Below are positions 46,620-58,030 of a stretch of DNA of 64,000 nucleotides, piece by piece. Under the pieces are notes generated by a model. That model was not told where the DNA came from, searched no databases, and saw only the letters and a list, made by a program, of their open reading frames with translations. Both the position numbers and the translations under genes were made by a program. The stretch covers positions 1,798,001 through 1,862,000 of the forward strand of contig CM062382.1 in the NCBI GenBank assembly GCA_031310005.1, given 5' to 3'. The DNA comes from Dactylellina haptotyla (lineage: Eukaryota; Ascomycota; Orbiliomycetes; Orbiliales; Orbiliaceae). Positions within the stretch are counted from its first letter, which is position 1. Each line of letters begins with the position of its first letter.

Positions 46620-48095
46620 ATGACATGGCTCGTCCGTCCCGCCAGTCGGGCTCTCCTTCTCCGCACAAGTCCCTCGCGGGCCCTCCTGACATCCATACCC
46701 AAAACCACCTCGATATCGATAGCCAGACATCTTAATACGTTCCCCACGAGACCCCAAAACACGAGCCCCGCGCTGAGTTCGGCTTCTTCGCGGAGCGCTT
46801 CGTCCTACACGTCGCCTGGCGGTTCCGTCCCATCCTACTTCAGCGCGCCTACACTACCAGCGAACACGATCGTCCGGTTCGTTTTTATATTCACAGGCTT
46901 CCGTCATTTCCGGATACGGCGCTGACATTAGGTGGTTATAGCTTTGTGCCCCAGCAGACAGCATGGGTGGTTGAGCGTATGGGGAAATTCCACAGGTACC
47001 TACTATCTCTCTTGAAAACCCCCTCGCTCGGGTAATGTAATGTAATCGGTAGCAGGGTTGTGATTAACACTCTCACAGGATCCTTGAGCCTGGCTTGGCA
47101 ATTTTAATACCTATCATCGACAAAATCAAATACGTCAAAACCTTGAAGGAAGTTGCGATTGGTATCCCATCCCAGTCTGCCATCGTCAGTCACCGAATCC
47201 CCCGTAATCTCTATCGTGGTATCTCGGCTAACAGACTCGCGCGCAGACGGCAGACAATGTGACTCTCGAACTGGACGGTGTCCTCTACATCCGTATATTC
47301 GATGCTTATAAGGCTTCCTACGGAGTGGAGGACGCGGAATACGCGATCTCCCAGCTCGCTCAGACGACAATGCGTTCCGAGATCGGCCAATTAACTCTTG
47401 ACCACGTTCTCAAGGAACGTGCTAACCTCAATACGAACATCACCATGGCGATCAACGAAGCTTCACAAGATTGGGGCGTGAAGGTTCTCAGATACGAAAT
47501 CAGAGATATTCACGCCCCAGAAGCAGTTTTGCATGCAATGCACAGACAAGTTTCCGCAGAGCGGTCGAAGAGAGCGGAAATTCTTGAATCTGAAGGTCAA
47601 AGACAGGCCGCCATCAATATCGCCGAGGGAAAAAAGCAGAGTGTCATCTTGGCCTCTGAGGCATTGAAAGCCGAACAGATCAACAGGGCGGCTGGTGAGG
47701 CCGAAGCCATCAAGCTACGAGCAGAAGCTACAGCTATTGGCATCGAGAAGGTCGCCGCTGCAATCGAAGCTGGTGCCGAGAATGCGCAGAATGCAGTTAG
47801 CCTGTCTGTCGCAGAGAAATACGTTGACGCCTTTAGCAAACTCGCAAAGGAGAGCAACACCATTGTAATCCCCAGCCAGATGGGGGATATCGGTGGCATG
47901 ATCGCTGGTGCTATGGGCATCTACAGCAAAGTCTCGGAACAGCAAGCTAAGAATCAATTCATCTTGAACACCACTGCTGCAGAAGAGTCGAATTGGAAGG
48001 ACAAAGACGAGAAGAAGAAAAAAGAGAGTAGTTTCAAAGACGTCCTCCTAGAAGAATTCGATTCCGCGAAGGACAAGGATAAGAAGAAAAGATGA
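46620..48095 (+). CDS. SLP2: Mitochondrial stomatin-like protein 2 (SPFH/prohibitin family)
   Basis: SPFH-domain scaffold of the mitochondrial inner membrane, binding cardiolipin and organising protein quality control and respiratory complexes (family knowledge). Exons: 46620-46876, 46942-46995, 47079-47184, 47247-48095; 421 residues. Arg/Ser-rich, acid-poor N-terminus (MTWLVRPASRALLLRTSPSR) is a matrix-type presequence. The band-7 domain starts at QQTAWVVERMGKFHRILEPG, then LIPIIDKIKYV, LELDGVLYIRI, TTMRSEIGQLTLDHVLKER and WGVKVLRYEIRDI. Next is the coiled-coil stretch AERSKRAEILESEGQRQAA to AGEAEAIKLRAEATAIG, and the C-terminal IVIPSQMGDIGGMIAGAMGI. The Lys-rich tail (EKKKKESSFKD, DKDKKKR) is longer than in animals. 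The first exon carries the whole presequence. Confidence 0.94.
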
Positions 48096-48599
48096 CCTGT
48101 TGGTAGGACAAGATGATAGCCCCTGAACCTTTCATCCTTGACCCATTGAGATTTGCACTCAAACTAAAAATCTTCTTATTATACTTCCTCTCCTCCTTTG
48201 CTGTACTCTACCACATGATCGATCTCAACTCTTAGCTCATACAATGAGCACAGTGCGTTGAAATCTCCACCCTTATCAAACTTTGAATGACGATATTAAC
48301 ATCGATTTGACGACACCTTGGGGAAGGCTGTAAATATTTTTGTTTTTGTATCACTATGTACATTTATTATCATCCTTTCAGTCTCCTTCTCTATTCCCAA
48401 CTAAATTTCTTTCTTCAGCGCCCGAAACCAAGCCGGGTTTGTTCGACATCCGGAAAGCATCATGTAAATACAGAATCCCAAAAATTCAAAAAGGCTATCC
48501 TTTAAGCGGAGGAAGAGTCTTTGTCTGTAACAGGAAATTATCTTTCCTCGCATCCATCCCCAGATTTTGCATATCCCCAGAAAACTCAAAAACTCTCGC
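48096..48599. other. Convergent 3' region between SLP2 and YIF1
   Basis: AT-rich, no gene recognised; contains the two 3' UTRs. Confidence 0.5.
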
Positions 48600-49612
48600 T
48601 TAATTGCTGCTTAAGATCCACATAAAAATGAACTGAACAACATAAGAATATACAAACAAAAACTGGGTCCTACGATTCTTTTGCGCTCTTGCTACTGCGT
48701 GGACCGTCCCTCTCGGATTATCAGTTGCATTTTCCGGCAAGAGAACATATTTGAGACTCCTCAACTACAGAATATTGTTAGCACCTCAGAATTGGGGAGC
48801 ATCATTCTTAAGAGGAGTAAGGCTTACTAGAAAGAAGGCATTCGCCATGAAGAAATACCCAAATCCCAACCACTTGATCCAGCCCATGACGGAAACCTCC
48901 TGTACCAACATGGTGGAAATGATTCCAACAAACTTATATCCACTGTACGCGACCAGGTCTAACAATTGCGACTCATTATTGATATTTAGGAGGTAGCAGC
49001 CGAATTTCAGGCCAACTATTTCCAGGGCAACGATCGCAAAGGCTGTGGAGGCGAGTTTCCCAAGGAGTTCTGGGTGGAAGTGGCCACGGATGCCAGCTAT
49101 CATGGTGTAAAGTAGGATGTAGGTTACGAATGCCATGACCGGGATGTACATATCCGGGCTGTTCAGGTCCTCTCTCGGTGGTAGAAAGAGGCCTTCTGGT
49201 TGGCCCGGACCGACGCCTTTCGGGATCCGGGACCATGGCCTATGCCGCCAGGGAAAGATGACGAGTCGTATTTTGTTTAGGACGTAAGAGTTGGAGACGT
49301 TGAAGTAGTGTTTTAGGACGTTATAGTTGACATATCGGTTCATCTAATATTTTAATTACTATATGTCCCGATATAATGATAATAAAATCTGGGGCCACAT
49401 ACATTTGCTTCAAGGAGCTCACGGCTATTTTTCATAGCCGAGCTTCCTATCTGGAAACCAAGCTGGGCGGCGGGATCACTGAAAAAACCTCCATATGCCG
49501 GGTGAATATTCCCTTGGGGGTGCATCGGTACGGATGGCTGCTGCTGGTAGGGTGACGAGGCGTACGCGGACGCGGAGGAACCACCTTGTGAGAGGGGCGG
49601 CGGAGACCGCAT
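48600..49612 (-). CDS. YIF1: ER-Golgi transport protein Yif1
   Basis: Yif1 partners Yip1 in a membrane complex at ER exit sites and the Golgi that interacts with Ypt/Rab GTPases (family knowledge). Exons in coding order: 49403-49612, 48828-49343, 48600-48764; 296 residues. The cytosolic N-terminus is Ser/Gln/Pro-rich and includes GFFSDPAAQLGFQIGSSAMK. Then come YVNYNVLKHYFNVSNSYVLN, RLVIFPWRHRPWSR and several membrane segments (MAFVTYILLYTMIAGI, STAFAIVALEIVGLKFGCYL, GYKFVGIISTMLV, WLGFGYFFMANAFFL). Exon 3 adds LRSLKYVLLPENA and a last hydrophobic segment FLFVYSYVVQFIFMWIL. The open frame of exon 2 reads on to a false stop; the 5' splice site after TTTCTA|GTAAGC is needed for the C-terminus. 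Divergent from RIC1. Confidence 0.93.
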
Positions 49613-50270
49613 TGTATGATGCGGAATAGGATGTTGAGGGACCTAGGAAGTCGAGTGCGGTATTAATAGAGAGACACAAAAGGGAGAATTTGTGAAGAGA
49701 AAGAAAGCTCAGGCCGTACGGGGTGGTGCAGGAGAGGCGGAGATGCAGCCGTGAAGGCAGGTCTCTGGTGTGCCATCTTTCGAGGGCTTCAAGCTAAAAG
49801 AACCACTTCAGTACGGAGAGAACAAGTCGTCGATCGTGAACTAAGCCGGTAGCGTCCAAAGGACCGGACCTGGCGGCTGACTGCTGTAATGTAGTATTCC
49901 TATTCTGTTTTACTCTTGACGTTTGGAATATGAAGAAGAGGCGGCGGCGGCGGAGGTAGCGGCGGGGGGAGGGTTGGTTGAAGAAAGGGATGGTGATGAG
50001 GAGGAGAGAATGACGACGTTGGCGCTGTGGTGCTCTGCTGTGGGTTGCTGGTGCTTCTGGAGATCTGTCTCCATACGCGACTCAACACACGCCCGCGAGC
50101 CAACCAACCGACCTCACTTCACGTCACTTCACCTCACCGCCCGGACGAACATCGCAACCTAATTGCTCCATCGCCATCTTGCGCTCTCGATTGCAGCCCT
50201 GCCAGAGGTAACGATGCCGTTGCCGTAACCCCCTGGCCACTTTTAGAAGTCTCTGTTCTTCCTTTCGACA
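49613..50270. promoter_or_regulatory. Divergent promoter of YIF1 and RIC1
   Basis: 658 bases between start codons, with GGC/GGA-type trinucleotide runs near 49935-49970 and no supported gene. Any regulatory element would serve two Golgi trafficking genes. Confidence 0.6.
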
Positions 50271-53200
50271 ATGTACTGGCCTATCAACGTTCCCCGGGTG
50301 TATAGCTCCAAGCTTCCCCAGCACGCCTTAGACGACTTTGCTCGTGATACCGTGCCATCGTCACCCCTCGCTTTCTCCACCGGTACGCCGGGAATTGCGC
50401 CGGACGGTGCCGACTTGGACAATGATATCGGGGAGCCTTATGTTGGCGATCTCCCAAACCCTCTCGAGACGGTGCCCGAAGCGTCTGTTTTAGATCCGCT
50501 AGATGCGCGGCCGTCGTCAGAGAAAGATGCGCTTATTGAGGAAGGGGACGACGAACCCGTGCTGGTTGAGAGATATGACAAGTTCTCAGCCGAAGGCAGT
50601 GAGGACGGGGGACGACACGCCGACCCTGCCAGTCTCCCGAGCCGCGACATCTTGGCCATCAAAGTCTCTCGTAGCGGTCTCCTGTTCGCCACTATAAGCG
50701 CTGCCGAGCTTGTAGTTTGGCAGACACGAGTAAGTTGATATAAAACATGCGAGAATTAGTACTAATAGAGGCCCCCAAGTCTCATGTACGAGCTCGCATG
50801 AACTCCCTCAGAGTATACCGATCAGCTAAGTTGATTGACCAAAGTGCCCATGAAATTCTAGCCTACTGCCGTTGTCGCCCAAGTCTTGCGTTCCGCTTCA
50901 TCAATTAAGCTTTACGGACAAAATGTCGACGTTATGATACGGCCAGATTCCCAAGTATTCGTAGTTCAAACCACCGAAGGTTACCTGATAACCTACACTC
51001 TCCAATCAGACCCTACTAGCAAGGTCTACAAACAAACGTTCCCGAATCGGAATCATACGCAAAATGCCATGGGGAATTACTCTAGCCTTCTAAACGGGGT
51101 GACGGATGGTGGCGGTGTTAAAGAGTATCTAATACGATTTCGGATGGTTATCAAGATTGATGCTGGTATCAGCAAGTACGGCGGTCACCCCGAACCCGAG
51201 TATTATATTCACTTGGATTCTAACTCGAATATTAGGGCCCTCGCGTGGGACGATGAGTTGATAGTAGCAACCATTCGTCCGCCAGCAATACAATGTATCC
51301 GGTGGACCCCAGATACGAACTCTGGCCAACAGACAAGCACGGAATTGCTCAGTCGGATGACCTGGATCCAGAGCAAGAAGGTCACAGTCGCGGAAATGGT
51401 CCACGACCGCCCTATGAACCTGAGCACTTGGGTAACTAGCGACGGGAAAGCCTATGCTGTCCAAAGACTACCCTCGTCTGTAAGAACCATATGTAAAGGG
51501 CAACTCGTAATTTTAATCAATGCTGACTCTTCTGCTAGGAAGCGGAGGCTACTGGGAGACTCTTCAAAGGTTATTGTTTCCATCAGCCGCAGTCCGAGGA
51601 ATCCATAGCGACAAAAGCCGCAATAAATGCTCGATTTTCGCTTATAGCGGTTGGAACCACAAGGTCAGTCGTTTCCAATTGCGGTTTAAAGTAGGTATCT
51701 TATTAACCGTTTTTAGCGGCCAGTTGTACGTCTACAACGCGAGGGACTATGTCGGAAACATCCCACTCTCACACACAATTACACCTCCAGCTTCAAAGTG
51801 GTCAGCAGGAAAGTTGACATTTCTTGCATGGTCACCTGATGGATATGCGTTATTTGCTGGCTTCGAGAGCGGCTGGGCATTGTGGACCACATACGGCAAA
51901 CTCATTGGGAGCACCTTCTCCGCTGATAATGTGGAGAAAGAAAGGCTTAACGATGCGTATCTGGATGGTCTATTGGATGGTGCCTGGCTACCGGGTGGAG
52001 TAGAGATTGCTTTGATCAGTGAGAAGAGGATATCAGACGATGGAACAAGGAAAAGTGAAAACGTCTATATTTTAGAACTCGCACGCAGCTCGGTAACTGG
52101 AATGTTTAATGCGGTAAGCTAGAACCTTCGAACATCTTTTCAATTGCAATACTAAATTACATCAACAGCAAAATATTGCTAGGACGGTACTTCAAACACC
52201 TTCAAAACTGCTTGTTTATCGAGGTTATGACCAATCGGACTTACAAACTCTATCCACGGAACAAACTCTATGGCACCACGTACCAGTACCTTCATCGTAT
52301 CTAATAGACAACTATCCTATTCGGCAAGTATCGATATCTCCCGATGGAAGGTATATTGCAATAGCCGGTAGGAGAGGTTTGGCGCATTATTCTATCCATT
52401 CCGGACGATGGAAAACCTTCGTTAACGATGCTATGGAAAATGATTTTGTCGTAAGAGGTGGGATGTGTTGGTATCATCATATCCTCGTCGCAGCTGTCGA
52501 GTCTGATGATATGTATGAACTGAGACTCTACTCTAGAGAGTTGCAACTTGATAATACCATGATACTGCACATCGAGGAACTTCCGAGCCCCGTTGTCCTA
52601 ATTACGTTGACAGGAGATGACGGCCTTCTTGCGTACACCCATGACAATGTCCTCTACCACTACATATTCACAACAACTAAAGATAGCGTTATGCTGAGAT
52701 TAGTAGGGCAAATCACCTTCCACGGAATCGTGCGTGCTCCTGCAAGAGTTAGGTCGATTAGTTGGATACTTCCTGAAGAGCAGTTACGGGAAGGGGACCC
52801 TTCTCGCGACGTTGCAATGGCCACAGTGTTGTTCTTAGTCGATGGCAAACTGGTGGTACTCCAACCTTCAACCACAGAAGGTGGTGAACTAAAATATGAG
52901 ATGAGGGTGCTTTTCCAGAATGTAGAGTACTATATGCTCATGAGGGACCTTCCTCTTGCGCAGCGGCAATACATATTATCTCCGGAGGAATTGAATGGAT
53001 TCCCACCGCAAGACCTCAACGATTCTTTGTGGGTCTTTGAGGGTCAAGATCTACGCGTTTGGATGGATGTTAAGGACTTGCTAGCTGGATCTGTGGAATC
53101 GAAAGAACTACCACCGGCTGTTAAAGTTCCTGTTGATTTCTACCCATTATCAATTCTGCTCTCTAAAGGCATTATCAGTGGCATTGAAGTCGAGATAGTC

Positions 53201-54051
53201 GAACGAAGAGATGTTGCATTTTCATTCTTTAGACTTGGCTCTAGGGTAAGCAATGTCTACATCCCGAATAAGCCAACCAGGTACTAACGATTCCGGTAGA
53301 CTCATCTTTTCTTCAACTATTTGCTCCGCCACCACCTCCAAAATAGAGATGAAGCCGCCGCGATCGGTCTAGCGAAGCAATATGAGGGGGTCTCATATTT
53401 TGAACATGCTCTAGAAATTCTCCTGCACGATGTGTTGGACGATGAAGCCGATACTCAACCGGAACAAGAGGGTACGTTTCAACCAGTTTGTTTCTATTCT
53501 CTACGTAAAAAGCTGACAACCTCGTAGTTGCCGTTTTGCCGCTAGTTGTGCGATTTCTTTCAAATTTTCCCGAATACTTAAATGTCATCGTGCAATGTAC
53601 CAGAAAGACAGAGGTTGCATCATGGTCTCATTTATTCTCTGTCGTGGGTTCGCCGCAGGTACTCTTTGAGGAGTCTTTATCTCGAGGATTACTCAAAACC
53701 GCTGGTGGATATCTCTTGATTCTCCATACTATGGAGAAACTCTCCTCGTCATCCCAGGATATGGTGAGACTTTTCTCGAGAGCAGTAGCTGAAGAAGACT
53801 GGGATCTCTGCAAAGAACTTGCAAGGTTTCTAACCGCTTTAGATAACAGCGGGAAAACATTAAAAGAGGCGCTAGAACTGGTAGAACTAAGAAGTCCCGG
53901 TAATGATGAAGAGAAAAGTTTTATGTTTGAGAGTGCCAGAAGGCTTGAATTACCTGGCATTTCAGCAAGCAGCAGTCGGGATACTTTAAGTCCTATAAGT
54001 GCTTCAAGGATGGGGAGTCCGGGTGGTCCGAATTTGCTTGATTTGTCGTGA
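50271..54051 (+). CDS. RIC1: Ric1, subunit of the Ric1-Rgp1 exchange factor for Ypt6
   Basis: Ric1 with Rgp1 activates the Rab GTPase Ypt6 (Rab6) at the Golgi for endosome-to-Golgi recycling (family knowledge). Exons: 50271-50729, 50862-51479, 51539-51663, 51717-52113, 52169-53245, 53300-53471, 53528-54051; 1123 residues, all phases close. Start MYWPINVPRVYSSKLP is the typical opening. The N-terminal half is a WD40-like propeller: ILAIKVSRSGLLFATISAAE, VFVVQTTEGYLITYTLQ, FLAWSPDGYALFAGFESGWA, ISPDGRYIAIAGRRGLAHY. The C-terminal Ric1 domain has THLFFNYLLRHHLQN, YFEHALEILLHDVLDDEAD, FLSNFPEYLNVIVQCTRKTE and LFSVVGSPQVLFEESLSRGL. A Ser/Leu-rich tail ends NLLDLS. An acidic insert with poly-Glu/Asp lies in exon 1 between the first strands. 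It lies divergently beside YIF1. Confidence 0.94.
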
Positions 54052-54355
54052 AATAACGTTTTAGATATTATTAGGACATGTGGTGTTTTGGTAAAGCTTA
54101 CTGCGACGCTTAGAAAAGATACTGGACGCAATCTTTTTCCCTTTCTTATTTTCTACACTTTCTTTGATTTATCATTCTCCGTATCCAAAACCAGACCTTT
54201 GAGAGTCGATGCACCCAGCTTGAATAATAATCCGATTTTAATTTCAATTTCAATAATATATTAATAACATAACACCGTTAATCGAACTGAGAAAACACCA
54301 TAGTCATCTGCGAGTGCTTTGAATGATCATACAATGTCGCCTTCGCCAAATATTC
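54052..54355. other. Convergent 3' region between RIC1 and the zinc-finger gene
   Basis: AT-rich, no gene recognised; probably both 3' UTRs. Confidence 0.5.
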
Positions 54356-55073
54356 CTATTCAGCGCTCTGGTGCCTATCCCCGCAACATACTCTGCTTTC
54401 AAAATGTTGTACAAGTCCACTTAACACGTTGGATTCCTTCTCACAACGTATACATAGGTATAATGGGCCATCTAACACACTCATGCCAGGAGATATGATT
54501 AGAGAATCAACATCGACCCCACGAATGATGCAGTGAATGTCCTCGTGTGATCGTCCACAGTGGGAGTCTTCGATATAGTGTACATACGAGGATATCTTCC
54601 TAAAATTCCTCGTGCATCTATGGCATTTCCTTGCGAACAGGTTGTCTTCGCTAGTCTTGCGGTTGGTTCCAAGATTGTTGCCATATCGACCGGATCGCGA
54701 CCCAAGTTCATCTCCTGAGCTTTCTTCGTAATCTCTATCTGCGCGCCCGGACATTTCTCTATGGGTTTTGCTCTGCTATGGATGGATGAGTGTGATATCA
54801 GAGACCTTTCACGTGTCTTGTTCCATAACGGGGTTTGCGGAATCTTCCAAACCGTACGAGCTTCAAGCCGACTACAGATCTGCATTTTTTAAGGCATATG
54901 CCACATGAGTATCCGTGCCGGGCTTCGATGTGCTCTTCTACCTCCATACGAGTAAAGAAGTCCCTTTTACAAACATAACACCGGTAGCGAGGCTGGGCAT
55001 GATAGCGTATCGGGTGAAAACAATAAACACGGTTTGGGGGGCCTTCGTAGTAGCGGGAGAAGTAGAAAGGCAT
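54356..55073 (-). CDS. Small C2H2-like zinc-finger protein, unassigned
   Basis: I do not recognise the family. Proposed exons in coding order: 54876-55073, 54356-54772; 204 residues. The intron uses GTAGTC and CAG, a weaker donor than most here, and keeps phase. Seen: YRCYVCKRDFFTRMEVEEH followed by H, a C-x2-C-x12-H-type finger; YSCGICLKKC directly after, with a short or incomplete finger; KCHRCTRNFRKISSYVHYIE followed by a further His and Cys, a second finger-like unit; and LYLCIRCEKESNVLSGLVQH followed by Cys, a third. The first and third have the hydrophobic spacing of classical fingers. It may be a nucleic-acid-binding or scaffold protein. Neighbours (RIC1, PRP31) give no functional hint. 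Both frames are open and cysteine/histidine spacing is conserved in pattern, which is why I call it a gene. Confidence 0.65.
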
Positions 55074-55599
55074 GACTATTCAAGCTTGCCGATGTATTAA
55101 GAAAGAGACACGGTTTGTGGACGAGTACGAAGGACGCTCAACAAGGTTGCCGTTGTTGGCCTTTGGATGATGGGGTAACTTGTGTGTGCTTAGCAAGAAG
55201 TTGAGTATAAGAACCACTGTTAGCTCAGCATTAGGGCACTGGCTGGTCTCGCGGGGCACTGGCCGTCATCATTCGACAGTTTTATGGAAAGTACACACTT
55301 AGAAATAACTCATGAGATTGTAGCTAGTATACATGTTCCATTTCAACGCCCAACTCCATTCTGAAATAGGCGTTCAAGAGATATGGGATTCCCACCGATA
55401 CTGTCCCCGTTCTCTCACACTTTGTTAACAAAGAACAGCCAGATATGCAACAGTACTGTTTCAAACTGAAAGGCTAAGGAAGGATAGTTCTGACCTTTTG
55501 GGAAAACGAATAGCTTGAGTAGCAACGAGGGAAGGAGACCGCCTCCCCCATTCAATATGAAGCCAGCTCTCTTAATTCGCTTCTTACTTTAGCAAGAGG
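55074..55599. other. Zinc-finger gene promoter / PRP31 3' region
   Basis: No gene is recognised. A TTAGCTCAGCATTAGGGC stretch near 55220 resembles a tRNA A box but no B box follows. Confidence 0.5.
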
Positions 55600-57423
55600 C
55601 TATATTTTCTTCTTGGGAGGTGCGGGAGGAGGCAGCATCAGGCCTGGCTGCTTGCTTTCTCCAGTATCTACTCTTTTGTTTCCGAATTTTGATTGGTCTC
55701 CAACTTGCGTGAAAGTTCCGCTCTGAAACCATCTGTCCGACTCTGCTTTGCGTTTTCTTTCCATTTCCTGCTTGACCTTTGGGTCCACAAGCTCGATACC
55801 TTGCACTGGCGTAAACGCCAGACTACTAGCGGTACCACTCACACCTGCGGTGCTACGTGCGCCAAAAGAACTCATTGCACCAATACCAGGCGTATTCTTG
55901 AACGGATTTATAACGGACTGGCCACCGCTCGCAGGGGTGCCCCATCCAATATTATTTTTGCTGAGCTTGGCTCGCGTTCTTGGATCGACCTTTGTGGCTC
56001 GAACCTTTCCACTATCTTGGACTCCCATCATTCCCATACCCTTGGTGCTATCACCATATGAAACCTCTCTCTCCGCTTCACCAAAGACCATTCTGTTCTG
56101 TTGCTTCCGCAATTCAGTCATGGCTGTGGCTTGCTTCGCGTTTCTCACTCGCCTACCACCACGCTTTCTAGCAGGTTTGTCGTCCGGCGCAGGAAGGGCT
56201 TTCGGTCCTTTATTGGGAGGGGGCTCGGTAATTTTCTCAAGACGTTCCAGAATATCTTGCTTGAGCTTCTCTCCCACTGAACCATCTGTATGCTCATGTG
56301 CAAAATCAACTCTCACAGCGAGTACTATTTTGCTAGATACCACTCTCATCGCTTTAACCTTTAGATCGGTTGGGATCTGCCGAATAATGGGAGAGTCGTA
56401 CAAGAAGCCTTGCTGGCGTATGCCGACGTTCGTAGCAAGAGTGACCGCAGCCCTACGTTTCGTACCGAGCGCGGAGATATTGCAAGCTGGCATCTTTGCG
56501 AGCCCAGAAAGGCCGCCCGCAAACCCGATCATTTGCGCAGCCGTCGTGGAGCCAATGATGGCCGATGTGTTGGGCGCGAATAGCGTCATCCGTGAGGAGA
56601 CGTAGCTGATAATGGTATGTTTCGCCTTGTCGAGGGCCATGGTCATTTCACAAGCGGGGATAACAGCCGCAAGTTCCTTCTCTGAGAGCGGCCTGCCCTT
56701 CGACGTCGTGGCTTCCACGGTAACCACCATAACGGTAGCACTATCCAGAACAGTACGAAGCAACGGTTGCATGGGTTGTAGGTGGAGGTCATTCTTGATG
56801 ATGGCGACAGTTTTAGCGTAATCTAAGGGATTCGTAACAAGGTTTTCGAGTTCTGGGTATCGAGGGGAGTAGTGATCACGAATGAACTTGTGAACAAGGA
56901 TAATCTCTGAGTCGATCTCCACAGAGTGTTTGTTGGACTCGACGATGAGATGATACTCGGGGTTTTGCTCCACGGAGCCAATTATAGAGGTTGGCGTGGG
57001 CTGCGATTGATAGTACGCGATTTTCTGATGGTTTACAAGACGTTAGCAGTCAGTATACCCGGCGGTGTCATAAAAAGATGGACTACAGGATGCTCCTACC
57101 TCTAAGACGGGCTCTAGGACTTTCATCAACTTGGCGACGGTACGGACATCATCCACCTTGCCAAGTTGCATCTTCTCTATCCGCGCTTTTGCTTGCGCCG
57201 AATCTTCACCATCGTTGTTTACGCCAGTTCCAGCTTCTCCCATCTCTTCGTCTTCGTCGCTTTCTTCGTCCCCGTCGAGCTCCATTCCAATTCTCGTGCT
57301 TGAGCTGCCATTTCGCTTGTCGGCATAAAGGTCTAGAGCCGCGTTCAGGGAGTCGGTTTCCTTCTCGTCTTCACCATCGGATGGGTCATCAAAATCAGCA
57401 AGAAGCTCGTCCGCCAAAGACAT
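55600..57423 (-). CDS. PRP31: Pre-mRNA splicing factor Prp31
   Basis: Prp31 binds U4 snRNA with 15.5K and tethers U6 in the U4/U6.U5 tri-snRNP (family knowledge). Exons in coding order: 57100-57423, 55600-57024; 582 residues. Start MSLADELLADFDD and a long acidic stretch (GDEESDEDEEMGEAG), then a NOSIC-like coiled region from KIAYYQSQPTPTSIIG to YPELENLVTNPLDYAKTVAI. The Nop domain covers LFAPNTSAIIGSTTAAQMIG, GLAKMPACNISALGTKRRAA and GFLYDSPIIRQIP (the Nop RNA-binding core), followed by KRGGRRVRNAKQATAMTEL, the conserved arginine/lysine block. The C-terminal part includes NRMVFGEAEREVSYGD, RTRAKLSK and WFQSGTFTQVG. The single intron is phase 0. Antisense open frames up to 285 codons exist here and are shadows. 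Confidence 0.96.
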
Positions 57424-58030
57424 TGTTGTCGGATGTTTTCGTCGACGTCAGGGCCAGAGTAGTCTGAGGGGAGGAGATGGAGGGGTGATGGTTGTGAACG
57501 CGGTGATGATGCGCCATGAACGAAAGGCCTTTGACACCACAAAGCTCCTTTAGGCGATGACTGCGAAAATAATATACGCCAACACAATTTGCCAGCGCTT
57601 TTTGGACAAATGACACCACAGGACGAGTTCATGTCGATATTTATCCGACGTAGGAGTATAGCATGTTTTTAATTTATTTATGTTATATCAGACAGCATAG
57701 TGCAAAGGAGAAAGGAAGGAGGCAAAAGAAGAAAAGGAAAAAGAGAGAGAGAAAGAAGGAGAGAAGGAAAGCAAGAGGTAGCAATCAAATAAATACCAGT
57801 GAGGCAAGAGATAGCACGCTGGTGCGTTAAAGGCATCGGAGCTAGAAGCTCAGTAGCCAGAATCAAAAAATGACACCAAGAGATTCTTATATCCACAGGT
57901 CATCATGACAAGTTACGAAACGAGGTAATCCTCAATGCGAAGTAAACCCAGACCCAGCCATCCTTTTCAACTCCATTCAGCGCCATCAAAACCGATTTGG
58001 CAGGGCAAATTGCCGTGTCGGGGAAGAGTA
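57424..58030. other. PRP31 promoter / SUZ gene 3' region
   Basis: No gene is recognised. A purine-rich tract of GAAGG/AAAGAG units lies near 57706-57775 and the last part is the presumed 3' UTR of the SUZ gene. Confidence 0.5.

Noticed and set aside
48786-48827. C-terminal end of the YIF1 exon 2 open frame up to its in-frame stop
   Set aside because: It is intron sequence after a GTAAGC donor; the conserved C-terminus LRSLKYVLLPE continues in the next exon.
55215-55280. TAGCTCAGCATTAGGGC, similar to a tRNA A box
   Set aside because: No GGTTCGANTCC-type B box and no closing acceptor stem follow at tRNA distance.
55748-56605. 285-codon plus-strand open frame opposite PRP31
   Set aside because: It lies entirely antisense to the conserved Prp31 coding region and has no family resemblance; its openness follows from codon use on the true strand.
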